From positions 18,340,697 to 18,404,696 of the forward strand of contig NC_134509.1 of the NCBI RefSeq assembly GCF_027942865.1: 64,000 nt of DNA, given 5' to 3'. The translations under genes were made by a program, and so were the position numbers. Below the pieces are notes generated by a model. The model saw only the letters and a program-made list of their open reading frames with translations, did no database searches and was not told where the DNA came from. The stretch is from Odontesthes bonariensis (Eukaryota; Chordata; Actinopteri; Atheriniformes; Atherinopsidae). This document shows positions 1-13,987 of the stretch, piece by piece. How positions within the stretch are numbered: position 1 is the first letter of the stretch; every line of letters starts with the position of its first letter.

Positions 1-125
1 AGATGAACTGCTAATCACATGTTTATTAGACTGAACTGTTTGAGAAAAGCAAGGGACTTTATCTTTAAATGATTTGGTTATGAAAGCTTCCGAGATGCAG
101 TGCTGGAAGTCGTGTGTTTCCTCAG

Positions 126-933
126 CAACCTGCCCTGAAGGATGGAGGAAGTTTGGCTGCAGCTGTTACCGCCTCTCCTCTACAGCAAACATCTGGAGCA
201 CCAGCAGAGGGCGGTGCTCCAGACAGGGAGCAGACCTGGTGATCATCGACAGCTGGGAGGAAATGGTCTGTGAGTTTTACAGAAGCACAGCAGCTGTGTG
301 AGTTTGAATGTAAAGTCATGAAGTTATTTCTCCTTCTCAGGGGTTTCTCAACAAGTTTGGAGCTAATTCAAAGTTTTGGATTGGATTAAGTCGAACATCT
401 GGCACAGATAAGTGGATGTGGACGGACGGAAGATCACCACAGACCACGTAGGTGTTTAAGTCACATGACAATTTAAAGGTCATTTATCCACAAAACACAC
501 CAGTTCAGCATGATTACAGATTAAAAGGGTCTCTTCAAGACTTTTTCATGTCATTTCACTCTTCAGTTGGTGAATGTGGAACTAAAACTGGTTTATTAGG
601 TCCTTTGTGACACATGTCAGCCAATAAAAGCAGTGAAACAGATTCAGATCATGATTTAAACTTTGATCTAACAAGTGTCTTAATGTGGCGTCTTTAAACT
701 TAAACTTTCTCTCTTGCCTCCCTTCCTGGAACTGGCCTGACCTTTCGTGCAGCTTCTGGCAGCGTGGGCACCCACTGAGGAACCCCTTCAGGACTCAGAG
801 CTGTGCAGCTTTTAACAGCTTTCAAGCTGGGATCCTTCAGCTAAATGTTCGGTCATGGAGTAGTGAGTTCTGTGCTCAGCATCTGCAGTGGGTCTGTGAG
901 AAAAAAGCTGCTCCTCCTGCGCTGGTAAACTAG
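126..933 (+). pseudogene. C-type lectin-like domain gene, 3' part, probably decayed
   Basis: Three segments encode a C-type lectin fold, a family that binds sugars or protein ligands at the cell surface or in secretions. Segment 1 (126-265, after a ttcctcag acceptor) reads CPEGWRKFGCSCY and ends at EEM before a gt. Segment 2 (341-447) continues in frame with GFLNKFGANSKFWIGLS and WTDGRSP. Segment 3 (about 715-933) holds the C-terminal cysteines and WVCEKK, then a stop. The EPN/WND calcium and sugar residues are not seen. Segment 3 has a pyrimidine-rich tract but no usable AG acceptor in the right phase, so the gene looks broken. The 5' part would lie before the window. It could still be expressed with an unusual splice; the fold is clear, intactness is not. 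Confidence 0.6.
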
Positions 934-1960
934 TCATTTTTAATAAACTTTATTTGAGACAAAAGTAGGTTTTACTCACTCTGTTATGTGTGATTCTGAC
1001 CGTCAGGATAATGATGCATATTTATCATGATGAGCATTAAATGGAATACTTTGTGAAGCAGTATATGATGATTTTGCTGTGTTCACCGTGTTTGTCAAAA
1101 GCATCTTAAATAAAGACATTTTCTAGCCTCCGGGTCAGTTTCTGTGTTATGTGACCCTCTGCTCGTACACCTCTCTGCTGATTCACCTTAGCCCACATGC
1201 TGCATTTAGTGTTGGTTGGAATTTGGAGGTTGGCCAATGATATCAAAATGTTTGGAGATCTCTAAAAGGTGGGAAAAGGTAGGATAAAAAAACATGTTTT
1301 ATTAGATTTATTAACTGAAACAAAACAGCTCACCAGGAGCTGTTTGTCATGAACTGTGGAAGGAGACTAAAAGTTTCAGCATTTGGAAGATATGATCATC
1401 TGGATCTCAGTTTAGTTGCATTTCTTTTATGAAAAGCACCAAATGAGAACAAATATCATCTTTAAAGAAGTCAAACTCAAGTGAAATATACACTTAGAAC
1501 TGAGTTACAATCTAATAAAGTCAAATTAATTTAAATTCATGTTGGTCCAATTCATAAAATGCTGATTAGAAAAAAGTTAATCAGGTGATGAACTTTGACA
1601 TTCAAGAAATCAAGAAAAATCTCATCGAAACAAACATAAAAGAGAAATTATTTATATATATATATATATAGTTCCAAAGCCAATAACTTCATCTGAATTT
1701 ATAAGCAGAAAGTTCTGAGTCATCCAGGTCTTTAACACATGCTTGTAGTCTGACGAGCTGATTGGTTTCACCTGGTTTCATAGATAAGTACAGCTGAGTA
1801 TCATCAGCATAATAATGGACATTTATGCCACGCTGTCCAATAATGTCACCTAATGGAAGCATCTGTTCACAGATCTATATGATTTAAAATATTAATCAAG
1901 ATAATAACACTGATACATATCATTGGATGCTGTTGCAGAATCACTACTTTTATCTCACCT
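934..1960. other. Intergenic, 3' flank of the lectin remnant
   Basis: No gene is seen. There are AATAAA-type sites near 941 and 1110 that could serve the lectin transcript, and a short (TA)n tract near 1652-1670. The rest is AT-rich sequence without recognisable coding potential. Confidence 0.5.
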
Positions 1961-1982
1961 GTGCGTTTGTGTTTGAGCTCAG

Positions 1983-2089
1983 TCGCCTTCAGGATCTACG
2001 ACATGGACAAAGATGGCTACATATCCAACGGAGAGCTCTTCCAGGTCCTGAAGATGATGGTGGGCAACAACCTGAAGGACACGAAGCTG
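1983..2089 (+). pseudogene. Orphan exon of calcineurin subunit B (EF-hand)
   Basis: After a good acceptor (gagctcag at 1975-1982) the frame reads [19 protein letters not shown] and continues through VGNNLKDT. That is the third EF-hand region of calcineurin B (PPP3R1 type), the calcium-binding regulatory subunit of a phosphatase. The calcium loop residues D-D-D-Y-S-E are intact. Homology stops just after KDT and the frame then runs into unrelated sequence and a stop at about 2150. No other calcineurin B exon lies nearby, and the lectin remnant sits just upstream. The retained acceptor points to a copied genomic exon rather than a processed cDNA. It is most likely a non-functional fragment. Confidence 0.6.
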
Positions 2090-2159
2090 ATTTATCCTCT
2101 TGAACTTCCACATGTGGCTTCTGTCAATGCTGAGTCACATGGCCTCAATTAATTTCTGA

Positions 2160-3652
2160 GGGTGAAGTGTGTAAACAGCTGAGTTTACTGCTCCTACAGG
2201 CTGACACAGGCACTGCAGGGCGAAGACAGAGTGGTTCCTGACCAGTTACCTGCACAGCTGTTCAATTTTATCTAGAAAATGAGAACATCAGGAGCATCCT
2301 GTCTCAGTGTGATGCTGAAAAACGAGTCCATCCTTTGGTTCCTTCCAGGCGGGACTCCACACAAGCAGTCCAGGTTCCACCAGGATCTTTTCTGGGAAAA
2401 AAACATTGTGTAAAAGCCTGAATTCATGTGTGAATGATGATATAGTTGAGTTAGTGAATGTATCAGTGATTTTACAGAAACATCAGTCGACCTGCTGATG
2501 TCCTGTTTGTCCAACATTAAATATTCATTCTTACTGTTGCCTTAAAAACTCAGATTTTTATAATAAAAGTAAAAAATTAAAAATATTCTAAATTAAAAAT
2601 CTAATACCTAAATATATTGAGATAAATACTCAATATTTTTCAATAAAAAGTCAAATGGATGATTGAGATAAAGAGTAAAAATGAGAGAAAAGATCAAAGA
2701 CAAAATTTCACAAACTTTGAACTTTAATGAATAAAATAATCAGATGAAAACATAAAAATTTTACATTGTGGTGAATAATGAGGCAAAAAGTCTCATTTCT
2801 GAGATGAAAAATCAATAATTCACCATGTGAAAATGTCAGAAAGTCGAAATTAAGACAGAATGAGCCAAACAGACTAACAGTGGCAGGATTCTGATGTTGA
2901 ACATCAGGAACTTTCACTCCAAAGCAGATGTTGTGGACTGTTAAAATCTGTAGAAACAGGACGGTGGCTGCTGGGGCACAAAAAGCTGCTATGAGTTAAA
3001 GAAAGGATGCTGCTGGGCTCTTCTCCTCTCCCTCTCCAGCCGGGAGGAAGAGGTGATCCAAAGTGAGGAGTGTGGCAGCGCCTCCTTTAAACTCTGTGGG
3101 CAGTCCCTCATGCTCATGCAAATGTTGTTTTTAAAGGATCATTTCAGTCCTCTTTGTGAGCGTTCAACAGCAACATTCTGCCATCAGAAACTAGCTCCAG
3201 TCCAGGTGTCCGTTCATCATCTAACAGGAAGTGAAAGTGAATCAGGATGAACCCCGGCTGCTCACCAGACTTCTGCTCATTGGAGCAGATTGCAGCTCAG
3301 TGATTCCTCTCTGATGTCACGGTTTGTCACATGTGCAGCAAACTAACTGCAGCTGACATCAACTGAATGGTCTCAGTTGAAGTGAGCTGCAGAGAAACAC
3401 AACATGCTGATACTCAGTGTGAAGCTTTGACTGGAAACACACAGAAAAACAACATCCTGGAAGAATGGCAGCTTCCATCTTTAAAGGACTGGAAGAGGAA
3501 GAAGTTTCCAAGGAATCATTTAGAAGAGTTTCAAACAGAAACTGACTGAATCCATGAATCTGAAAAGGTGTTTCTGAGTGAAAGAGACTGACATGAACAG
3601 ACTGAACTATCTGTTCAACAGGGATTCTCTGACAGGAGGACACTCTGTATAC
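2160..3652. other. Intergenic, no gene recognised
   Basis: AT-rich DNA downstream of the minus-strand NLR gene's stop codon. It would include that gene's 3' UTR. Short open frames here show no recognisable motif. Confidence 0.4.
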
Positions 3653-4182
3653 TCAGCACAGAGACACTGAGGAACCAGGTGAACCGAACCAGAATCCAGG
3701 ATGCAGAGGTTCTTCAGTGAATGTGGTGCTGAAGGTGTGGAGGTGGATCAGAGTGTCAGAGGAGACTCTGTAGAAGGACAGAGTGCCAGCAGGACGGTCC
3801 ACATACACTGCTGCTCTGTTAGAGGAGAAGAAGAAGGGGGAGAAGATAGATGTTCCTCTCTTGTTGTGACAGACAGAGTAACCTTCATCAGAGCAGATCA
3901 GACTCCAGGACTGATCATTCCCTCCAAACGTACAGTCTCTGTCTCCTCTCCTCCTGATTCCTCTGTAACTCACTGATATATAAACATCTCCACTCCACTC
4001 GACCTCCCAGTAACAGCGACCAGTCAGAACATTTCTACACAGCAGCTGACATTGGCCATCAAATCTGTCTGGATGATCAGGATATGACTCAACCTTCTTC
4101 ACACGTCTCACTTTTGTGTTGTAGTAAGACAGTTTCAGGTTTCTGTTCACTGTGTTTGTGTCGATTGTGAGTTGGCAGGAAT
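3653..4182 (-). CDS. NLR last exon: PRY-SPRY (B30.2) domain
   Basis: The exon starts after a ccatcag acceptor and runs to a stop at 3653-3655. PRY signature [15 protein letters not shown] near its start is followed by SPRY motifs including [20 protein letters not shown] and [14 protein letters not shown]. In fish NLRs this domain is the presumed ligand- or partner-binding end. The first two bases complete a Tyr codon opened by the preceding 47-nt exon, giving KYSCQLT, the usual junction of this family. Confidence 0.9.
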
Positions 4183-7100
4183 CTGATGGAGAGAACAAAC
4201 ACAGTTCAGCTGCAGATCTATCATCTGTTCACTTTGATCAATGAGTGATGTGACAGTGTGAAGATGGCTGGATGTCATGAATCAGATGAAGAACACACTC
4301 ACACTTCCTCAGACCTGGTGTCAGCCATCGTTCTCCAGCAGGCTCCACCCTGAAAGGAGGAGGGGGGTCAGAGCAGCACCGTCTCTTTCAGCATCAAACA
4401 TGGACATTACATGGCTCTCACACACATTGTTCTACACTGAGAAAGGAACAGTCCAACATCTGGACACATCTACTGGAATGGAGCATCTGGAAACTAGGAT
4501 GAAAGCTGTCTGATCAACACTGACAAAAACAAACTGCTTCTTTCAGGCATATCCTCCTGATCTGAGCCAGAGCTGCAACCTCTCTTCTTGGATTATTAGA
4601 GCTGTTGTTAAAGCTAACAGCACAACAGTGGTGAGTGTATCAGTACAGCTGCTTTTAATTCATGCTACAGAGCTATCTCAGCTAGAAAACATGGTTAGCT
4701 TGTGTCTTCCAGGTTGTTCTCTGCTTCATTCAGTCAGAGTTCCACGTCCTTCATCAGAGACTGACCAGCAGCACAAATGTTCAGAGTAAAACTGCAAAGA
4801 TGGCTAATCCTTTCATATCTTCCTGTTGGAAAGCTGACATGTGGAAGCACGGCAGACTGACTGCGATGAGCTACAGCAGCAGGTTACCTCCACAGGACCC
4901 GAAAAGCAACAAGATACGTCTGTCAGAAACAGGGCCGCTGACAGGTTTGGCTGGGCCCGGGACAAAATTCTCTGAATGGCGAGTGTCAAGTTAAATCAGT
5001 CTAAACGAAAGTTACAGGCTACCCCAAAACGTCACGTTTATAACCCATTTGTTACATTCAACTCTATCTAAATGGCAATTTCACACGTTGCCATGTCTAT
5101 ACTGGCTTATTTTAAACAAAATAAGGTTAAACCAGAGCTGCGTTACACTGGCTATCATTCAGCTGACCGGGGATGATTCTCAAATCAATTCAGCCTGATT
5201 GGCGTGCGTGCCTGAAACATTTGGACATATTTGCGGACTAATGCGCATATTCCTTTTTTTTTTTTTTTTTTTGGGCCCCCCCCCCCCCCATTCCTGGGCC
5301 TGGGACAAAATACCCGTTTGTCCCCCCCTATCGGCGGGCCTGGTCAGAAACATTCAATCTGCAAACACAAAGCACAGTAAAAGATCCTGAAGATTCAAAT
5401 GCTTCTCATTTCCTGAGCTGATCATTAGAGACTGAGTGATGTTAGTGTCTCTGACCCAGGGGATGGAGCAGTGATCACTAACACCACAAACTCCAGAGGC
5501 AGGGCATCTGTGTGCTCCGTCAGTCGGTCTGATGTCATGTGGAGCTCAGAGGATTGTTGAAGTTTGCTCTGGTGGCTTTATCTCTGAGCTGAAACACATC
5601 CAGTTCCACACACTGTTCTCTGAATGTGTTGGAGCTGTCAGAGAGCCGGTCCATGGGAAGATCCCCATGATTATCAACTCACAGGAGGCACAAAGTGACT
5701 CATTTATTAATCTGTAAAAACACGGGAATGTGCACACCTGTACACAAACTCTGAGCCATGTGTATGAGCCTTTAGGAGACACAGATGGTGAGGTGGTGGA
5801 AAATAGACCTGAGAGTCTCTCATAGAACAAATATTCAGAGCAGCTGTTATTTAAAGCACCAGAACTGTTCCATAGTAAACTTTCAGCTGTAAAAGGCAGA
5901 AGCAAACTCAAATCATGGATCACATTCATCTCATTACTGAGTCAGCGCCATCTCATTATCCAACTTTGAAAGCCCTGACTGCAGAGGAGACGTTGGACTG
6001 ACACTGGTGGTCAATATTAGCTGTGAATATACTGAGTCCTTTTCACATCAACCACGTTAACCGGGCTAACTGATGACACCATCATCATCTCAACACACAC
6101 ACTCTGCATTGTCCAGGCACCTCCCTTGTGTGTCCTACCGACTGTAAACGGACAAAGTCTGGACAGAAACCCAGTGACAGCTCTCACAGTCATCCTGACT
6201 CATGAGTCCATATCAGAACGCAGCGAGCAAAACCTCAGGAGCCTGAAGAAGGAAACAACTTGTGCTTTCCTGTCAAATCCCTCATTTCAAATCCTATCAG
6301 GGTGAGGGGTTCCACTGACTCTCACCTTCATTTTGATCAGGTGTTTGCAGGTGATTGAAGGAAAACGATAAATGCTGCAATGACACTCGTGTGTGATGTT
6401 GCTCAGAGCATTGGCACCAATGAATAACAACATGGATGAAAGAATTCAGATGGAACGAGTGTTCAAATTACTTCCTTCTGCAAATGGACCTTGATGTCTG
6501 TCTCATCTAAATTCACTTTCTGGGTGTGTTGCTGTGATCAGGAGCCTCCAATCAGCAGGAGCTGAGCATCAACATGCATGATGTGCTCTGCAACCACCAT
6601 TTATGGTTAAACCTGGGCGTATGGAGGGAGGGACACAACTCTAATCCATATGTGCACATTTCCACGTGGACTGTGATTTATAAAGGGAACTTTACCTGAA
6701 CATGTGCACACAGTTTTATAAACCTTTGTGCTAAGCTAGGCTAACATGGCCTGGACCCATCTCTGCAAATGAATCAGAGTCAGAGACCAAAAGGATGTTT
6801 AAATGACAGACTGTTCCTTTAACATGCAGATACCTGTCCAAACTGAATCAACTCTGACCAACAGACCCTTCTCACTGTTGTTCCTGCAGATGTTCTCCTC
6901 AGAGACCTCAAATATCTGCTGTTTCTATCCAACCAGTGTTTCTGCTGAGCAAAGGAAACAGGCTCCTACATGTGTGATTGTTCATGTAACACTCAGCAGG
7001 AAGCAAAAGCACAGGGATGAGTGCAGGACAGAGAACATGTTCCCTGCTCTTCCTCCTCTATCAGACATTGTGAGGCTGCAGCAGGCCTCTCCATACCTGA

Positions 7101-10100
7101 GTTTGTGTGGATCCTTCAGTGCGGCCCTCAGCAGCTTCCCTCCTGAGTCTCCTGGATGGTTGTAGCTCAGGTCCAGCTCTCTCAGATGGGAGGGGTTGGA
7201 GGTCACAGCTTCAGCCAGAGAAGCACAGCCTTCCTCTGTGATCACACAGCCTGACAGGCTGCAGACACAGAGCAACACAACTGGTGTCTGTTTCATTTTA
7301 TTCATCTGAGTTTCTCACATCCATCCATCCATTTTCTAACCCCGCTTAATCCAACTAAGGATCGTGGGGGGCTGGAGCCTATCCCAGCTGTCATTGGGCG
7401 AGAGGCCAGCAGGTCACCAGTCCACCAGAGACAAACAACCATGCACCAAGTTTCTTACATGTTAAATCAATTTAAATGAGGAACTGTTGATAATGTAGCT
7501 TCATTAAATTTAATGAGTTTCAACAACAAACCATTTTATTCAGTTGATGTGATTATTTGAATTTAAATGTAACAGATGTTACTGCATCACAGAGACTGTA
7601 TGAAGCTGAAACAGCAGAGAATCCTGACCTGAGAGCTTCCAGGTTACAGTTTGGACTCTTCAGTCCATCAGACAGCTGCTTCACTCCTGAATCCTGCAGG
7701 TCGTTGTTACTCAGGTCCAGTTCTGTCAGCCTGGAGGACTGGGAGCTGATAGCTGAGGACAGAGCTGCACAGCTTCTCTCTGAGAGGTTACAGACACTCA
7801 GTCTGAGGAGGGAATAACAGGAAAAAGGACAAAGAACAGCTGTGATCCAAATGAAACGGCTCTAATGCTGCATAAAGACTGAAAGACCATCTATTTCACC
7901 TCCTGATATCAGGTTTATAACCTTGTTTTCCATGTGGTGGTTCTTAAATGCGTGAAACAAGGAGTCAACATGGTGGCGAAGCATTTGAATCTTGGAACTG
8001 CAGTTTCTCAGTGACAAAGTCTCAAAATCTGTTGTCTATCAGCACATCATCATCTTTGTGATAATGTAATTATCTCACGCCACTGGTGTGCACTTGTTTC
8101 ATTTCACCCCAGAGTGAGAGTCTCTACGACTGTTTTGCTGATCTTGTTTTTAATTGAGTCTCATCTGCTGCACTCCCAGATTATATGGCTCCACTGTGTG
8201 TGATGAAGGTGAGAAGAAACACTGAGTGGAGATATACACCATCATATAATCCACATTACATTACACATCCAACATTGTTTTACTGCATGATATCGATTGT
8301 TCAGGTTAGTTAAGCCAGAAAACCAGAACAGATTAATCTACTTCATTGATCAAGGCACCTGGCAGCCGTTTTATCATTAAATTAAGACAGAATTATACCA
8401 ACTCTCAGTTTAAAAGGTTAATGAATCCTGACCTGAGAGCTTCCAGGTTACAGTTTGGACTCTTCAGTCCATCAGACAGCTGCTTCACTCCTGAATCCTG
8501 CAGGTCGTTGATACTCAGGTCCAGTTCTGTCAGGCTGGAGGACTGGGAGCTGAGAACTGAGGACAGAGCTGCACAGCTTCTCTCTGAGAGGTTACAGCCA
8601 CTCAGTCTGAGGAGGGAATAATGAGATTAATCTGTGACTTTCTCTCCTATAAAAACAGCAGCAGTATACACATCCCTCTATATCTGTACTCACAGAGCTT
8701 TGTTGGAGGCTTTGACCACTGGCAGCAGCCTCAGAAGAGCCTCCTCTGAAACAGAGTATTTCTTCAGGTCAAACTGATCCAGATGTTTTCCTGATGACAG
8801 TAAGATGAAGCCCAGAGCTGACCACTGAGCAGGAGAGAGATAATCTGTGGAGAGACGTCCTGAACTCAGGGACTGTTGGATCTCCTCCACTAGAGAACGA
8901 TCATTCAGTTCATTCAGACAGTGGAACAGATTGATGCTTCTCTCTGCAGACAGATTCTCACTGATCTTCTTCTTGATGTAATGGACTGTTTCCTGATTGG
9001 TCTGTGAGCTACTTCCTGTCTGTGTCAGCAGGCCTCGTAGGAGCCTCTGATTGGTCTGCAGGGAAAGACCCAGGAGGAAGCGGAGGAACAGGTCCAGGTG
9101 TCCATTTGGACTCTGTAAGGCCCTGTCCACAGCACTCTGATGGAGATGTTTTAGATTAGGTTTGTTAAATAGTTTTGACCACTCAGAGGTTGTTTTTTGT
9201 TCCACCATCAGGTTGACTCCAGAGTTGATGAAGGTCAGATGGACATGAAGAGCAGCCAGAAACTCCTGAACACTCAGATGGATGAAGCAGAACACCTTCT
9301 CCTGGTACAGCCCTCTCTCCTCTCTAAAGATCTGTGTGAACACTCCTGAGTACACTGAGGCTGCTGAGATATCGATGCCACACTCTGTCAGGTCTGATTC
9401 ATAGAAGATCAGGTTTCCTTTCTGCAGCTGCTCAAAAGCCAGTTTTCCCAGAGACTCAATCATCTTCCTGCTCTCTGGACTCCAGTGTGGATCCGTCTCA
9501 GCTCCTCCATCATACTTGACCTTCTTCACTTTGGCCTGAACCACCAGGAAGTGGATGTACATCTCAGTCAGGGTGTTGGGCAGCTCTCCTCCCTCTCTGG
9601 TTTCCAACACATCCTCCAGAACTGTAGCAGTGATCCAGCAGAAGACCGGGATGTGGCACATGATGTGGAGGCTTTGAGATGTCTGGATGTGGGAGATGAT
9701 CCTGCTGGCCTGCTCCTCATCTCTGAATCTCTTCCTGAAGTACTCCTCCTTCTGTGGGCCAGTGAACCCTCTGACCTCTGTCACCATGCCAACACAGCCA
9801 GGAGGGATCTGATTGGCTGCTGCAGGTCGTGTGGTTATCCAGAGGCGAGCAGAGGGAAGCAGCTTCCCCCTGATGAGGTTTGTCAGCAGCACATCCACTG
9901 AGGTGGACTCTGTAGCATCGGTCAGGGGCTCTTTGCTGTGGAAGTCCAGAGGAAGTCGACACTCATCCAGACCATCAAAGATGAACACAACCTGGAACTG
10001 TTCAAAGCTGCAGATTCCTGCTTCTTTGGTCTCAGTAAAGAAGTGATGAACAAGCTCCACCAAGCTGAACTTTCTCTCTTTCAGCACATTCAGCTCTCTG

Positions 10101-13100
10101 AAAGTGAATGGAAACATGAGCTGGATGTCCTGGTTGGCTTTGCCTTCAGCCCAGTCCAGAGTGAACTTCTGTGTTAAGACTGTTTTCCCAATGCCAGCCA
10201 CTCCCTTTGTCATCACTGTTCTGACTGGTTCATCTCTTCCAGGTGGGACTTTAAAGATGTCTTCTTGTCTGATGGATGTTTCTGCTCTGCCTGCTTTCCT
10301 GGATGCTGCTTCAATCTGTCTGACCTCATGTTCATCATTGACCTCTCCGGTCCCTCCCTCTGTGATGTAGAGCTCTGTGTAGATCTGATTCAGAAGGGTT
10401 GGCTTTCCTGCTTTAGGAATCCCCTCAAACACACACTGGAACTTCTTCTTCAGGGCAGATTTAAGTTTACGTCCACAAAGTTCTGAATGAAGACAAGAAA
10501 TAACATCAGTAAATAGATATTTCAACCCCGTAAAGAATGAGTATCTGAACATCTGTTGTTCTGTGTGCTGAGACATCAGTAAATGTGTCATTTATCCAGC
10601 AGGTTAAATCTTTAGAGAAATCCTCTTACTGCTCTGCAGACGGTCAGCCAGCTCCTCCTGCTTCATTCTCCTCAGGAAGTGAGCTGTGATCTTCACTAAT
10701 GCCTCTCTGCTGCTCCTCTGCTCTTCATCCTCACCCTCCCTCTGACTCTCTAAGCATTCTGGGTAATCTGGACTCAGAACCTTCTGCATCTTCTTCAGCT
10801 CCTCCTTCACAAAAGTGAGCATGTTGTCCTCCAGCAGCTGGAACAGAAAACTATATGAATGAGCCAAACATCAGATCCATGTTGGACACACTGACAACCC
10901 ACTGGTCTACAGAGTGCAGCATGGAGATGACTGTGAACAGAACAGATGGAAAAATAGTTGTTGTACATGTACAGACCATAAATATGGAGTCCAGCTGTGT
11001 TTGATGCTGCTGGGCAGACTGACCACCGGGACCCTCTGAGCTCTGCTGGTCCACTCTGTCGAGGAATCATGAAGAATGAGCTCACTTTGGTTGGGTCCCA
11101 GCAGCTCTCACCAACCCCTTCAGAAAGCTTTCCCTCCCTGCTGAAGCGCCCTGGAGCAAGGCAGCCAGAGCCAGTGTGTGCTTGGATCAGACTGGTTGTA
11201 CTGGGCAGCTCCCAGTGTGAAGGCCTCAGACGATGACTGTTCAACATCATCTGATGATTATTTCCCGGGAGACAAACTTTCATTGCAGCTTCAAAGCTGT
11301 GTTTAGTTAACTGGAAGAAGCAGAGTTCCTGTCTGTTTACCAAGTTTCATTTCAGCCTCTCAGGACAAACTTTTGTTCTGTTGCTCACTAATCTGAACGT
11401 CTCAAAGCTTTAAGCAGCTAACCAGCTGACTGTTCCTCTGCTGAACCTGGAACACATCACACCTCCATCAGCTCCATGTGGTTCAGACGTTCAGGTTTTT
11501 AATCCTAAATAAATCTGTCTGTCCTCCTCCATCCAGCAGCACCGGCCCCCCGAGTGGAAGCTCCTGCCTGCACTGTGTTAGAGCCAAAGCACAAAGGCGC
11601 CCCCTGCTGGACCAGCTGCTGTCCTGCAGACACTCAGAAACACCTCCTCCAACATCATTCTTTCCTCTCTGACTGCTGTGTTGGTGGAAAACATCCAACA
11701 CACGCCGCTTCACATATGAACATAGAAGTGGATGTGAAACAGAGCTGAGCTCACATTAAACACATGTTGGAGTAAAAACTGTTCAAACTGACTCTGCTGC
11801 ATTTTACTCTGTTACAGCATTTACACTCAGCTCACCTCTGAGGGGATGGATGTAGGTCTGATTTGAATTCAATAGGAAGATACATCGACCGGTCGCTCTT
11901 CATGGACACACAGCTGGGTCCAGGTCCAGGTCCAGGTCCAGGTCCAGGTCCGGGTCTCTGATGGATCCTGACAGAAAAACACTTGTTTTCTTCAAACTGA
12001 AGTTTCAGTGATAGTGTTTGAGTCTGCAGTGAGACGGCCTGTCAGAGTGTGGCTGATATACGACTCTGTGTGGAACAATGTTACAGCTCCCCCTTGTGGC
12101 AGCTCTGTGATCTTACAGAGCTGAATGCTGATAAACACACACACTCTGAAGCTTTTAACCCTCAGATTCAGACCAATCACCACCGACCCTCAGCTGCTTC
12201 CTGCACAGCTTCCTGCTGTATAGAAGTGGCTGCACATGTGACGTCCTGTTGGAAAACTGAGATTCTTCAACTGGTTCTAAGTTCTGGGTGCTGTTGGTCT
12301 AAATGAGCCTATAAGCCTCGTTTCCACTATGCAGTCGGGTACGGGTCGGTTCAGAACGGTTCTCTTATTTCAGTGTTTCCACTACCACGAAAGCGTACCG
12401 GTCCCATGGAACCCGTTACTATTTTTGTAACCCTTCTGCTCGGGGTACCGAGCACACAGGACCGGTTCCAGGCTCTGCTCTCCGTTGTTGGTGAGGAGGC
12501 TGTGCAGCGGGAGCTCGATGGCGCTGTGCCAAATGAAAAGGTTTTCCAGTTGATTGCCGCAAAAATGGCAGAGAGTAGTTTCAACCGGACCGCGAGCCAG
12601 TGTCGCAGTCCGGTGGTTCGAAATTATGGATGTTATTTGTTATTTGCTCTTATTTGCTATTTACGCTTCTGCACGCACTCTGCCCTTTGTACAGTGGGAA
12701 CGCAAGCTGACCCCAAAGCAACCCGACCCGTACCGCTCTGAACCAACCCGTACCGGACTGCATAGTGGGAATGAGGCTTTAGAAAAAAACACACACACTC
12801 TGAGGCTTTTAACCCTCAGATTCAGACCAATCACCACCGACCCTCAGCTGCTTCCTGCACAGCTTCCTGCTGTAAAGAAGTGGCTGCACATGTGACGTCC
12901 TGTTGGAAAACTGAGATTCTTCACACTCCATTGATGCCAAATGTTAACTGGCTCTAAGTTCTGGGTGCTGTTGGTCTAAATGAGCCTTTAGAGAGCTCCT
13001 AGTACCCAAAGATCCACATGAACTTGAAGCCTCATCCTCCTCCACCTCCCTGTCTCCAGTCTGTTGTGTGGAATGAAATCCAGATGTGATTCTCCATCCA

Positions 13101-13952
13101 GGGTACCAGCCAGACCAACTAAAGCCCAGCTGAAAGACTCTGTACCTGTGGACAGAGGAGACTGACTGCTCTGTAACATACAGCATGAACAGTAATGTTA
13201 GAGCTCCCCTTGTGGCAGCTCTGCCACTCTGCAGGCAGATGTCAGCAGGTGTGTAAACTGGGAGCTGGATGTAATTTCACCTGAGAGAAAACAGGAAGAC
13301 TTCAGCTCTTAGCTTTCAGTGTGGTTCTCTAACTCAGTCTTTACTGTTTGTGTGATCAGATTCATTCTGCTCTTTCAGAGACAAACTACAGCTGCACCAC
13401 ACTGGAAAACACTGACTCTGGAAGATTTGATTTTTCTGGAATATAAAGAGTCAGATTATTAAATGAGATCTTTTCACCAGATGACTTGAGCAGATTAATT
13501 AGGAGAGAATTAATAACAGATCAATGAGCTGCATGATTGGGCTGATTTGGTCATTTTGTTCTTGTTGCTTCAGAATCTGGTTTTAAACTGACGTCATTAA
13601 ACCCAACGCTCCATCATCTAACCTGTTTTGTTGCAGCACATGTTGTATTTCTTATTCCTGGCTTTGTGATCCTGCTTACAGAGCCCAGCTGCTGTTCAGA
13701 ACCTTACAGAACATCTGTTATTACGATGAGCTGTGGACATTTATTCAGTTGATATATTTATAAATCTGCTGAAGCAAACAGAGACGGTGAGACACGAAGG
13801 GTTAAATGTTCACTCACTGTTGGGCTGGAACATCAGGCTGGAAATTAATGAAGAATTCTTTTGACAGGTCGCTCTTAAAGGACACACAGCTGGGTTCAGG
13901 TTCTGGTTCAGGTTCTGGTTCTGGTTCTGGTTCTGGTTCAGGTTCTGGTGCA

Positions 13953-13987
<35 letters not shown>

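Noticed and set aside
2197-2275. Exon-like segment after ctcctacag reading LTQALQGEDRVVPDQLP
   Set aside because: It has a good acceptor and an open frame to a stop, but no family was recognised and no partner exon with a matching donor was found.
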